Assembly: GCA_945876285.1 (NCBI GenBank)
Contig: CAMCNO010000013.1
Coordinates: 1 to 64,000 of the forward strand
Origin: an uncultured Clostridia bacterium
GTDB lineage: Bacteria; Bacillota; Clostridia; Oscillospirales; Oscillospiraceae
Direction: 5' to 3'
Length of the DNA: 64,000 nucleotides
Shown here: piece by piece, positions 50,455-58,864 of the stretch
Position numbering within the stretch: the stretch's first letter is position 1
How the letters are laid out: every line of letters starts with the position of its first letter
Translations under genes and position numbers: made by a program
Notes under the pieces: generated by a model
Seen by the model: only the letters and a program-made list of their open reading frames with translations
Databases searched by the model: none
Told to the model about the DNA's origin: nothing

Positions 50455-50910
50455 TTCATCAAAATCAAAATTCAGATGTTACTCCGCCGCCACCGGCGGT
50501 TTATAATGTAGGCGTTTATAACCGTAATATGATTGCCGGAGAAGCCCAAAATGACAATCAAACTCCCCCATGAAGAATACTGTAATCATGGATGAAGTGT
50601 AAGTCGGCGATGAAACTGTTCCAGGATGCCGGCTTGGTCGCCACATAGAACAGGCCGATCAGAAAGCTGATCGGTGCAATGCCGATTCGGTAAACTCCGC
50701 TATGCCCATACTGACCTTGGCGCAGCTGGGCATGGCGGTGTCAAACAGAGTGTAGAAATTGTTGTGGGTCTGTCCACCCGGCGCTGGAGCTGTTCGTACT
50801 CGATCTCCATACGCTCAGGCACCCAACCTCCGCCACGTGAAGGGGGACGTAAAACTGGTGCAGGGGATCATCACCGAGATAGTTTTCTTTTCTTCAAGCA
50901 TTGGTCTCAT
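50455..50910 (-). pseudogene. Decayed copy of the GT2 glycosyltransferase
   Basis: The plus-strand bases align over most of their length with the 46440-46830 and 47370-47410 parts of the intact GT2: the start (MRPMLE-EKKTISVMIPC) and the C-terminal membrane half are recognisable, with about 180 internal codons deleted and several frameshifts. It overlaps the end of the intact epimerase, exactly as the intact GT2 overlaps the epimerase relic. Confidence 0.85.
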
Positions 50911-51838
50911 TCCTCATGTAAGCAACTGTATTCCGGATGCCCGTCTCGAAGGGGACGGCGGGTGTGAATCCGGTATCCGCCTGCAGGGCGGAGATGTCCG
51001 CCTGCAGGTGCATGACCTGCCGGGGGCCGTAGGGCACCTGACCGAAGCCCAGGGGCAGCGTGGGATCCACGGCGTCCCGCAGCAGCTCCACATACTCCCG
51101 CAGGGGGCGGGCCTGGCCGCTGCCCAGGGGGTAGACGGCCCCGCTGCGGCCCTTCAGGGCCGCCAGATAGAAGGCGGCGGCCGCATCGTCGGCGTACAGA
51201 TAGTCCCAGAGCTGTTCGCCGGGGGTCAGGGCGGGAACCTCGCCCGCCAGCAAATTGCGGATGGTGCCGCTGACCATAGTGGCCTCACCGTCCCGGGGAC
51301 CGTAGACGGACAGGACGCGAACCCAGATGTGATCCAGCCCCAGACGCTGGCATTCCACCCGGCTCATCTGGCCGGCGCAGAGCTTGGCCATGCCGTAGCC
51401 GTGCTCCGGAAAGCAGGGGGTTTCGGGCTTCAGCGAGCCCTCCACCCGGCCGTATTCCGCCTGGCTCCCGGCACCGAGAAAAACCTTGCAGCCCAGGGCC
51501 TTGGCCGCCCGGACGGCGTCGATGGTGAAGCGGATGTTGTCAGTCTGAGCGGGCATGTCGTTTCGCCCGGCGCCGATGGTATGGGCCCAGGCGAAGTGGA
51601 AGAAGGCGTCGGCACCCTCCGGCAGCAGGCCGGGCAGGCGCTCCAGCTCGCAGGCGTCACATTCCACCACGTGCAGCAGGGGGGAGGCGGGCAGCGCCGC
51701 GATCCGGGGACTGCCGGGTCGGCAGACGGCGTAGACCGTGATGCCGTGCCCCGTCAGGCAGCGGCACAGGGCGGTGCCGATGGCGCCGGTGGGGCCGGTG
51801 ATGACGGCCCGGCGGATGTCACGTGAAATTGCGGTCAT
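50894..51838 (-). CDS. NAD-dependent epimerase/dehydratase (extended SDR)
   Basis: 314 aa. NAD motif ITGPTGAIGTALCRCL (a TGxxGxxG variant), substrate loop GAGSQAEYGRVEG, Tyr-Lys pair HGYGMAKLCAGQM. The C-terminal part (ALQADTGFTPAVPFETGIR) is like sugar-nucleotide reductases or epimerases of the RfbE/AbeL type. With RfbF-G-H in this operon it may reduce or epimerise the CDP-3,6-dideoxy-4-keto hexose. AAGGAG ribosome binding site. Confidence 0.85.
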   Translation of the reverse strand: MTAISRDIRRAVITGPTGAIGTALCRCLTGHGITVYAVCRPGSPRIAALPASPLLHVVECDACELERLPGLLPEGADAFFHFAWAHTIGAGRNDMPAQTDNIRFTIDAVRAAKALGCKVFLGAGSQAEYGRVEGSLKPETPCFPEHGYGMAKLCAGQMSRVECQRLGLDHIWVRVLSVYGPRDGEATMVSGTIRNLLAGEVPALTPGEQLWDYLYADDAAAAFYLAALKGRSGAVYPLGSGQARPLREYVELLRDAVDPTLPLGFGQVPYGPRQVMHLQADISALQADTGFTPAVPFETGIRNTVAYMRNETNA

Positions 51839-51875
51839 ATGGAACGCTCCTTATGTTGTTTCGTATGGCGGAAAA

Positions 51876-52538
51876 TCATGAAAGCCCGTGGAGTAGCAGT
51901 TCCCGCAGCTGTCCGCTGTCCTCCGCGCGGGCGGCGGCACGGGGGTCGGCGCGGTCCGCCGGAGACCCCTGGCCCCAGAGGACGAAGACACAGGGGATGC
52001 CTGCGTTGACCGCGGTGTCCAGGTCGCTCTTCCCGTCGCCCACATAGACGGCGTCAGCCAGGGTACAGCCGCATGTGCGGCAAATCAGCTTCACGCCATA
52101 CGGATCGGGTTTAGAGGGTCGGTTCTCCTGGTAGCCCACCACGGCGTCAAAAAAGCTGGGAGGGAACATCTTGCCCACCATATCGTCCAGCAGGGCTTGT
52201 CCCTTGTTGGAGTTGACAGCCAGATGAAAGCCGCTTTCCTTCAGCTCGTCCAGCAGGGGCATGATGCCGGGGTAGGGCTTTGTATTGGACTTGTCACTGT
52301 TCAGGTACAGCCCGCGATAGACCGTTTTCACACGGGTAATATTTTCCTCGGTGACCTGTCCCGGCGGCAGCATCTTGGAGACAACGGTCTCCAGATTGCC
52401 GCCCGCAAAGCTGCCGAAGCGCTCCAGGGGATGCTGGGGCAGACCGTTTTGCCGCAGCGCCTCATTGAAACAGATACCCACGTCCGTGATGGTGTCCACC
52501 AGCGTACCGTCGAAATCGAAAATGACCAGTTTTTTCAT
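51876..52538 (-). CDS. HAD-family phosphatase (phosphoglycolate phosphatase-like)
   Basis: 220 aa. Motif I DFDGTLVDT (residues 8-16), motif II VNSNKG, motif III Lys in RPSKPDP, motif IV VGDGKSDLDTA. All catalytic residues are present with a C1-type helical cap. In glycan operons such enzymes dephosphorylate sugar phosphates; here the substrate may be a product of the adjacent aldolase/ThDP pair. It begins 5 bases after the ThDP enzyme stop. Confidence 0.88.
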   Translation of the reverse strand: MKKLVIFDFDGTLVDTITDVGICFNEALRQNGLPQHPLERFGSFAGGNLETVVSKMLPPGQVTEENITRVKTVYRGLYLNSDKSNTKPYPGIMPLLDELKESGFHLAVNSNKGQALLDDMVGKMFPPSFFDAVVGYQENRPSKPDPYGVKLICRTCGCTLADAVYVGDGKSDLDTAVNAGIPCVFVLWGQGSPADRADPRAAARAEDSGQLRELLLHGLS

Positions 52539-52542
52539 GCTG

Positions 52543-54342
52543 TTACTTCAAATAGCGGTTGCTCTCGTACTCATCCCGGGGCAGGAAGGGGAACATATCA
52601 TCCATGGACGGAGAGACGATGCGGCCGTCAGGCAAGACCTTGGAGGACAGCTTCGGAACGAAATTCTGCTCCGGATCCACCACCACGTTGCACATGACCG
52701 GGCCATCGGTGGAGAGAACCTGATCCAGCAGACTGTCGACGGACTGCTCCGCGCTGATTTCATAATAGGCGAAGCCGAAGGCGTCGGCCAGCTTCCCAAA
52801 GTCGGGGAAGCCCACGCCAGTGTCCGGGTCCAGACCGATCAGAGGCGGCTTGAACAGGTTCCGTTGCGTCTGGCGGATGGAGTGGTAACCGTTGTTGTTC
52901 AGGATAAACAGCTTGACGTTCAGATGGTTGTAGGCAATGGTCGCCAGTTCCTGCACGTTCATCATCAGGCTGCCGTCGCCGTCGACGCAGACCACGCGGC
53001 CGTTTTCCGCCTGCCGTGCAACAGCGGCGCCCAGTGCCGCGGGGAGACCATAGCCCATGGCGGCGCAGCCGGAGTTGGTGAACATACGCTGTCCCTGCTT
53101 GATTTTGGCAGCCTGGAAGGTCATCACACAGGCGCTTCCGTTGCCCAGCGTCATCACGTCGTGCGCATCCAGATGAGCAAACAGCTTGTCCAGGAACACA
53201 TAGGGGTTGAGCTTTTCCGTGCCGTGGTACGCGGGCAGAACGGCGGGGTATTTCTCCACCATCTGCCGGCACCAGGCCAGCCAGGGCTCATGCTGGGACT
53301 GCGGGGTATAATCCAGCGCCAGCAGCGTTTCCAGGAACTGCCGCACGTCTCCGTGGACCGGCATATCCGGGACAAAGGTGGGCTTTTTCAGCTCCTCCTC
53401 GTCAATATCGACCATGATTTTGTAGGCATTGCGGGCAAAATCGTTCTTGTTGTAGGTGATGGTGCGGATATTCATCCGGCTGCCCAGCACCAGCAGCAGA
53501 TCACAGTTCTGCACGATGAAGCTGCTGCCCCGGGTGCCCTCCCGGCTGGGAGACCCCGCGTAGCAGGGGTTGTCATAGGCCACCAGGTCGCCGGAGTTCC
53601 AGGCCAGAGCCACGGGGATGTGCAGCTTCTCCACGGCCTTGAGCAGCAGCTCGGCGGCGCCGGACAGCCGGACGCCGTAACCCGCGAAGATCAGAGGGGC
53701 CTTGGCATTGCGGATCTTCTCCAGAATGTCCCGGACGGTTTCTTCGGCAATGGCGGGGACGGCGGGAAGCTCCGCAGAAGGGTCGAAGTGCCGCAGCTCA
53801 TCGGTTTCAATAGGCGCGCCCTGAACGTCCAGAGGAATGTCCAGCCAGACGGGGCCCTTCCGGCCATGGTTGGCCAGATACCAGGCTTTTTCCAGGTGGT
53901 AGGCGATCTCATTGGGCTCCGTGACCATGACGCAGTATTTGGTCATGTTGGAGACGGAGTGGATGATGTCGAATTCCTGGTCGCCCAGCTGGCGCAGGGC
54001 CAGGTGCGGGACCGCCCAGAGCGTGGTCTCCCGCTTGACCTGACCGGAGAGAACAAACATGGGGATGCTGTCCAGCCAGCCGCCCATGACGCCAGTGATG
54101 GCGTTGGTGCCGCCCGGTCCGCTGGTGACGCAGACGTTCGCGATCTTGCCGGTAACGCGGGTATAGGCCTCGGCTGCGATGGCGCAGCCCTGCTCATTGT
54201 GGTTGAAGACGGAGTGGAGCTCCTTCTTGTGGCCCAGCGCGTCGTCCAGCTGCATGGCGCCGCCGCCGGTGACCATGAAGTTGTGGGTAACGCCGTGCGC
54301 TACGAGAAAATCCGCGATATAGTCTGCAAGTCTGATCCTCAT
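52543..54342 (-). CDS. Thiamine diphosphate-dependent enzyme, acetolactate synthase-like
   Basis: 599 aa, three-domain ThDP enzyme: N-terminal Pyr domain with the catalytic Glu in FNHNEQGCAIAAEAYTR (~residue 50), a central domain, and C-terminal PP domain with GDGSLMMNVQELATIAYNHLNVKLFILNNN (GDG-x-NN ThDP-Mg site, given here in parts). It is not beside other branched-chain amino-acid genes. In the context of RfbF-G-H it resembles YerE-type enzymes, which add an acetyl unit from pyruvate to a CDP-3,6-dideoxy-4-keto sugar. It overlaps the aldolase stop by 4 bases. Substrate is inference. Confidence 0.85.
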   Translation of the reverse strand: MRIRLADYIADFLVAHGVTHNFMVTGGGAMQLDDALGHKKELHSVFNHNEQGCAIAAEAYTRVTGKIANVCVTSGPGGTNAITGVMGGWLDSIPMFVLSGQVKRETTLWAVPHLALRQLGDQEFDIIHSVSNMTKYCVMVTEPNEIAYHLEKAWYLANHGRKGPVWLDIPLDVQGAPIETDELRHFDPSAELPAVPAIAEETVRDILEKIRNAKAPLIFAGYGVRLSGAAELLLKAVEKLHIPVALAWNSGDLVAYDNPCYAGSPSREGTRGSSFIVQNCDLLLVLGSRMNIRTITYNKNDFARNAYKIMVDIDEEELKKPTFVPDMPVHGDVRQFLETLLALDYTPQSQHEPWLAWCRQMVEKYPAVLPAYHGTEKLNPYVFLDKLFAHLDAHDVMTLGNGSACVMTFQAAKIKQGQRMFTNSGCAAMGYGLPAALGAAVARQAENGRVVCVDGDGSLMMNVQELATIAYNHLNVKLFILNNNGYHSIRQTQRNLFKPPLIGLDPDTGVGFPDFGKLADAFGFAYYEISAEQSVDSLLDQVLSTDGPVMCNVVVDPEQNFVPKLSSKVLPDGRIVSPSMDDMFPFLPRDEYESNRYLK

Positions 54343-55946
54343 GCCTGCGTGGCCTCCTGATACTGTGTTTTTGTAACAAAATGGACGTCCATTTTTCCCT
54401 GCAGGGACTTGAAGAAGGCTTTCCCGTACTGGTTCAGGGAATCTGCCTTTTCCTTTACAAAGCTGTACTCCATGTTCGTATTGAAGTAATTCATGGTGTC
54501 CGGGGTATAGCCGTCAAAACCGGCGAGGGATACCGCCTTCACGCCGACGCTGCACAGCAGCTTGCACAGCATGACCATGGAATTATCCGGGAACTCAGCC
54601 TCTGCGTCGATGAGGCTGCTGTAATTGACCACATAGGGGAATTTTCCGCCGGTGCGGGTGACATTGGAGGTGGCGATGATGGGAAGCCCGTCATAGCACT
54701 TGTCCAGCAGGCGGCTAGCCATCTGCCGATAACGCTGGGCGTTGGAGATGAACATGGCGTCGATCTGGAAATCCCGGGGGATATAGTTGATGGAGATCAC
54801 GAAGGGATGATTCTGCTCGATATAAGCCTGAATGGCGTCCCGCTCGCTCTCCATCGTGGTGCCGGGGCCCAGCATCAGTACGTTTCTGCCTTCCAGCAGC
54901 GCGGCGATCTGCCGCAGGGCCTCGGCATCGTTGCAGGCCTGGCTCTGGTAATCCAGATAAAGCTGCTCCAGCATCTTCATGTTTTTCCCCAGCTTTTCCT
55001 CCTCGGGAATGCGCTGGAGGATCTCGTTGATGGCGGTGATGGACAGGGTGCGCTTGTTCATCAGATAGGAGACGTAGTTGGGATGGCAGCTGTTGGCGGC
55101 GGCGATGTAGTAGAACAGCTTGTAGCCCCAGGGCTCCACCTTATAGATGTCCAGCAGGCTGGTCACGATGGCTTCCTGCATCTGATCCACATCGTACCGC
55201 TTGCCGAAATGAGCGTTCATGTACATGGCAATCAGCTCAATGGGGGCGTTGCCGGCGCTCTTGCCCATGCCGTACAGGGAGCCGTCCACCAGCACATCCC
55301 GCTGGATGCCGCTGTTGAGCATGGTGACGGCGTTGGAATAGCCCAGCTGGAAGTTGTTGTGGGCGTGGAAACCAAGGGTGATGTCCCGGTCAAGGCAGGG
55401 ATCGATGACGGAAATGATATGGCTCAGCATGGCGTTGTCCAGCAGACCGTAGGTATCCACCATGGACATGGCGTAGGGATGGCAGTCGTTGACCAGACCT
55501 ACCAATTCCCGCAGCTCGTCATCATTATAGCTGGTGATGGAGACCGCCTGGGAGAACACCTTGTACCCCAGCGCCTTGACTTGCTTGCAGAAGGCGATAG
55601 CAGCGTGCATTTTTTCTTTTTTGAAAATGACGCGGATGCCGTCCAGACAGCTTTCGGCGCAGGGGGACAGATGCTCGATCCCGCAGGTGCCGAAGTCGAT
55701 CATGGCCACGACCAGAGCGTTTCCGTGATCCATCCGGCCGAAGATCTTGTCATAGCAGGTGGTGTCCGGCTGGATGGTGCGGTCCGGGTCAAACTCGCGG
55801 CGCTCGTCCAGAAAGCCGACTTCAATGGCGTCTACACCGGAACTGACCTGCCGCTCGAAGATATTGGCAATATTGTCCCGGCCAAACTTCCAGTCATTGA
55901 TATATCCGCCGTCACGCAGGGTGCAGTCCAATAAATAATGTTCCAT
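54339..55946 (-). CDS. HMGL-like (DRE-TIM) aldolase with extra C-terminal domain
   Basis: 535 aa. Residues 1-290 are a DRE-TIM barrel: LDCTLRDGGYINDWKFG, GVDAIEVGFLDERREF, and metal His in LGFHAHNNFQLGYSNA. Residues ~345-535 are a separate Rossmann-like domain (RNVLMLGPGTTMESERDAI, FPYVVNYSSLID, AVSLAGFDGY). Known relatives (4-hydroxy-2-oxovalerate aldolase, citramalate synthase) make or cleave C-C bonds next to pyruvate. Translationally coupled to the ThDP enzyme, so the two probably make one precursor or branched sugar. Ribosome binding site GAGG 6 bases before ATG. Confidence 0.85.
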   Translation of the reverse strand: MEHYLLDCTLRDGGYINDWKFGRDNIANIFERQVSSGVDAIEVGFLDERREFDPDRTIQPDTTCYDKIFGRMDHGNALVVAMIDFGTCGIEHLSPCAESCLDGIRVIFKKEKMHAAIAFCKQVKALGYKVFSQAVSITSYNDDELRELVGLVNDCHPYAMSMVDTYGLLDNAMLSHIISVIDPCLDRDITLGFHAHNNFQLGYSNAVTMLNSGIQRDVLVDGSLYGMGKSAGNAPIELIAMYMNAHFGKRYDVDQMQEAIVTSLLDIYKVEPWGYKLFYYIAAANSCHPNYVSYLMNKRTLSITAINEILQRIPEEEKLGKNMKMLEQLYLDYQSQACNDAEALRQIAALLEGRNVLMLGPGTTMESERDAIQAYIEQNHPFVISINYIPRDFQIDAMFISNAQRYRQMASRLLDKCYDGLPIIATSNVTRTGGKFPYVVNYSSLIDAEAEFPDNSMVMLCKLLCSVGVKAVSLAGFDGYTPDTMNYFNTNMEYSFVKEKADSLNQYGKAFFKSLQGKMDVHFVTKTQYQEATQA

Positions 55947-55976
55947 ATTGACCTCGCTTTACTGAAAAGTTGTTGG

Positions 55977-55994
55977 CTCTTGCGAAGGCAAGAG
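55977..55994. promoter_or_regulatory. Intercistronic hairpin between gtrA-like and aldolase genes
   Basis: CTCTTGC (55977-55983) and GCAAGAG (55988-55994) form a perfect 7-bp stem with a four-base loop. No T-run follows closely. It may adjust expression within the operon. Confidence 0.4.
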
Positions 55995-56019
55995 GAAGTG
56001 TCTCGGGTGTAAGATCCCG

Positions 56020-56460
56020 TCATTTTTTGAACGTCCAGAACTTATTGATGATAAAATTGAGGGGGATCGTGATGAGCAGGTTCACGATGGGGGCGTAGAC
56101 CTTGCTCACGCCCAGCAACGCCACCTCCAGCCACAGCAGGATTGTGGACAGCGCCGAGGTGCCGCCGTAGCTGACGTAGGTCTTGCCCAGGCGGGACAGC
56201 ACGCTCCGCCAGTCCCGGGGATTCCCGGTGAACACGAACAGATCGTTCCAGATGAAGGCGTTGGCGATGCTCAGAACGGTGCCCAGCACGCTGCCAACCA
56301 TATAGAGCGCGGGGTCGATCCAGAGGAACAGGTAGTACACCGCCATGGAGACGGCCGTATTGCTCAGACCGACGATGCCGAACTTGAAGAATTGCCAAAA
56401 GAGCTTCCAAAAGCCCTCCCGGTCGCCAGCGCCCAGCTTTTCCAGAAGTTTTTTCAGCAC
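56020..56460 (-). CDS. GtrA-family membrane protein
   Basis: 146 aa, four helices: FKFGIVGLSNTAVSMAVYYL, ALYMVGSVLGTVLSIANAFI, the third around TSALSTILLWLEVALL and the fourth around IVNLLITIPLNFIINKFW ending in TFKK, the GtrA hallmark. GtrA proteins are thought to flip undecaprenyl-phosphate sugars made by GtrB/DPM1-like GT2 enzymes, present here at 46414. GTG start adjoining the rfbH stop. Confidence 0.9.
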   Translation of the reverse strand: MLKKLLEKLGAGDREGFWKLFWQFFKFGIVGLSNTAVSMAVYYLFLWIDPALYMVGSVLGTVLSIANAFIWNDLFVFTGNPRDWRSVLSRLGKTYVSYGGTSALSTILLWLEVALLGVSKVYAPIVNLLITIPLNFIINKFWTFKK

Positions 56461-56461
56461 G

Positions 56462-57799
56462 TTACTGTTCCAGACCTTCCTTGATGACTTGGGCCATGTA
56501 GTCGATCATCTCGTCGCTCATGCCGGGATACACGCCCACCCAGAAGGTGTCACGCATGATGCGGTCGGTGTTGGTCAGCTCGCCCACCACGCGGTAGGCG
56601 TCGGTGCCGCGGATCTGGTCGAAGCAGGGGTGCTTGATGAGGTTTCCGGAGAACAGCATCCGGGTCTGGACGCCCTTGCCCTCCACATAGCGGACCACCT
56701 TCTCCCGGTCCACGCCCTCCTGCACGGTCATCAGGAAGCCGAACCAGCTAGGGTCGCTGTTGGGGGCGGGCTGGGGCAGAATCAGCTTGTCCTGCACGCA
56801 CTCCAGGGCGGCGTGGAGCCGGGTCCAGTTGTGCCTGCGCCGCTCCACGAAGGAGGGGAACTTCTTCAGCTGCTCGCAGCCGATAGCGGCCTGCATATCC
56901 GTAACCTTCAGGTTATAGCCGAAGTGACTGTACACATACTTGTGGTCGTAGCCCCGGGGCAGTTCGCCGTACTGGCCGTCGAAGCGGTGCTGGCAGATGT
57001 TGTCCCGGCCGGAGGGGCACATGCAGTCCCGGCCCCAGTCCCGGTAGGAGTTGATAAGCCGGTGCAGCAGGGGATTGTTGGTGTACACGCAGCCGCCCTC
57101 GCCCATGGTCATGTGGTGAGGAGGATAGAAGCTGGAGGTGCCGATGTCGCCGATGGTGCCGGTGAGGCGGGTCTCGCCATTGATGGTATAGGTGCTGCCC
57201 AGGGCGTCGCAGTTGTCCTCCACCAGCCAGAGGTTGTGCTTGTCGCAGAAGGCCTTGACGGCGGCGAGATCGAAGGGGTTGCCCAGGGTGTGGGCGATCA
57301 TGACGGCCTTGGTCTTTTCGCTCAGGGCATCCTCCAGCTTCGTCACGTCGATGTTGTATTGGGGGATGGTGACGTCCACGAACACCGGCACGGCGCCGTA
57401 CTGGAGGACGGGGGTGACGGTGGTGGGGAAGCCGGCGGCCACGGTGATGACCTCGTCGCCCCGCTTGATCTGCCGTTCGCCCAGCTCGGGAGCGGTCAGG
57501 ACGGAGAAAGCGATGAGGTTGGCAGAGGAGCCGCTGTTGACCAGGCTGGCGAAGCGCACACCCAGCCACTTGGCGAATTCCCGCTCGAACTCATCGGCGA
57601 AGCGGCCGGTGGTCAGCCAGAAATCCAGGGCGGAATCCACCAGTGAGCACATCTCCTTCTCGTCAAAGACCCGGGCCGCATAAGTAATGCGGTCACCGGG
57701 TTCAAAGGCCTTTTTCGGTTCCTTGTATGCGTGATAATAGGAAGCCACCAGGGAGAGGATCTCCTGGCGAGCTTCCTGCTCATTGTTCCACTGCTTCAT
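56462..57799 (-). CDS. rfbH: CDP-6-deoxy-4-keto-hexulose-3-dehydratase (E1, RfbH)
   Basis: 445 aa. DegT-fold enzyme in which the PLP Lys is replaced by His: SSFYPPHHMTMGEGG near residue 228, diagnostic of the PMP-dependent E1. The [2Fe-2S] cysteines follow (DWGRDCMCPSG, NICQHRF). It removes the C3 hydroxyl of CDP-4-keto-6-deoxyglucose, giving a 3,6-dideoxy sugar, and needs a reductase (E3), which is not seen in this window. Follows rfbF and rfbG in the standard order. Confidence 0.95.
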   Translation of the reverse strand: MKQWNNEQEARQEILSLVASYYHAYKEPKKAFEPGDRITYAARVFDEKEMCSLVDSALDFWLTTGRFADEFEREFAKWLGVRFASLVNSGSSANLIAFSVLTAPELGERQIKRGDEVITVAAGFPTTVTPVLQYGAVPVFVDVTIPQYNIDVTKLEDALSEKTKAVMIAHTLGNPFDLAAVKAFCDKHNLWLVEDNCDALGSTYTINGETRLTGTIGDIGTSSFYPPHHMTMGEGGCVYTNNPLLHRLINSYRDWGRDCMCPSGRDNICQHRFDGQYGELPRGYDHKYVYSHFGYNLKVTDMQAAIGCEQLKKFPSFVERRRHNWTRLHAALECVQDKLILPQPAPNSDPSWFGFLMTVQEGVDREKVVRYVEGKGVQTRMLFSGNLIKHPCFDQIRGTDAYRVVGELTNTDRIMRDTFWVGVYPGMSDEMIDYMAQVIKEGLEQ

Positions 57800-57805
57800 A
57801 ATAAG

Positions 57806-58864
57806 TCAGTCCTCCAAATAGTTTTTGATCTGCGCGTCCATGGCGGCCGCGGTGTCGCCGCCGTTCATCCAGACCTTCGTCCACTCCACCGTCTTTTCGA
57901 TGGCGTCGGCAATGTGCCAGCGGGGAGTCCAGCCGAAGGTGGTTTTCAGCTTCGTGCAGTCCAGCTTCAGGAAGTTGGCCTCGTGGGGAGCGTTGGCCTC
58001 CGCACGGTTCTCCCATGCCATCCCGTCGCCCCAGGCACGGCAAAACAGGTCCACCAGCGCGCCGGTGGTGACGCAGTCGCAGTCATCGGGGCCCACGTTG
58101 TAGCACCCGGCCAGGGAGGCGTCCGCGTACTGGCGCTCCGCCAGCATCAGGTAGGCCATCACCGGCTCCAGGACATGCTGATAAGGCCGGGTGGAGTGGG
58201 GGTTGCGTACCACCACCTGACGCCCGGCCTGGGCGGCCCGCACACAGTCGGGCACGATGCGGTCCCGGGCGAAATCGCCGCCTCCGATGACGTTGCCGGC
58301 GCGGACCGTGCTGACGGCCACGCCCATGGGCGCCAGGAAGCTCTGCTGATAGCTGTGGGTGGCGATATCGGCGCAGGACTTGGAGTTGGAATAGGGGTCG
58401 TAGCCGTCCAGCGGCTCGTTCTCCCGGTAGCCCCAGGCCCACTCCTTGTTTTCGTAGACCTTGTCGGTGGTGACGATGACCACGGACTTGGGGGGCTGGG
58501 CCGCCGTGCGGACGCACTCCAGCACATGGACGGTGCCCATGACGTTGGTCTCGTAGGTGTAGACGGGCTGCTCGTAGCTGGTGCGGACGATGGGCTGGGC
58601 CGCCAGGTGCAGCACGATCTCAGGCCGGGCTTCGTCAAAGGCGGCCTTCATGGCGTTATAGTCCCGGATGTCTCCGATGATGGAGGTCATGCGGCCCTCC
58701 AGCCCCGCCAGGGCGAAGAGGTTCGGCTCCGTAGGGGCGGGGAGGGAGTAGCCGGTGACGATGGCGCCGGCGTTGACCAGCACCCGGCACATCCAGGCGC
58801 CCTTGAAACCGGTGTGACCGGTGATGAATACCCGCTTGCCACGGAAAAATTCCATATCCATCAT
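57806..58864 (-). CDS. rfbG: CDP-glucose 4,6-dehydratase
   Basis: 352 aa from ATG 58864, which overlaps the rfbF stop. NAD motif FITGHTGFKGAWMCRVL, KSVVIVTTDKVYENKEWAWG, Tyr-Lys in DPYSNSKSCADI. Makes CDP-4-keto-6-deoxyglucose. The open frame continues upstream over rfbF to 58948 but that is an overlap artefact. Confidence 0.95.
   Translation of the reverse strand: MMDMEFFRGKRVFITGHTGFKGAWMCRVLVNAGAIVTGYSLPAPTEPNLFALAGLEGRMTSIIGDIRDYNAMKAAFDEARPEIVLHLAAQPIVRTSYEQPVYTYETNVMGTVHVLECVRTAAQPPKSVVIVTTDKVYENKEWAWGYRENEPLDGYDPYSNSKSCADIATHSYQQSFLAPMGVAVSTVRAGNVIGGGDFARDRIVPDCVRAAQAGRQVVVRNPHSTRPYQHVLEPVMAYLMLAERQYADASLAGCYNVGPDDCDCVTTGALVDLFCRAWGDGMAWENRAEANAPHEANFLKLDCTKLKTTFGWTPRWHIADAIEKTVEWTKVWMNGGDTAAAMDAQIKNYLED

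Noticed and set aside
52351-54360. 669-codon plus-strand frame
   Set aside because: Antisense to the ThDP enzyme; no start signal and no domains.
54381-55934. 517-codon plus-strand frame
   Set aside because: Antisense to the aldolase gene; same reasoning.
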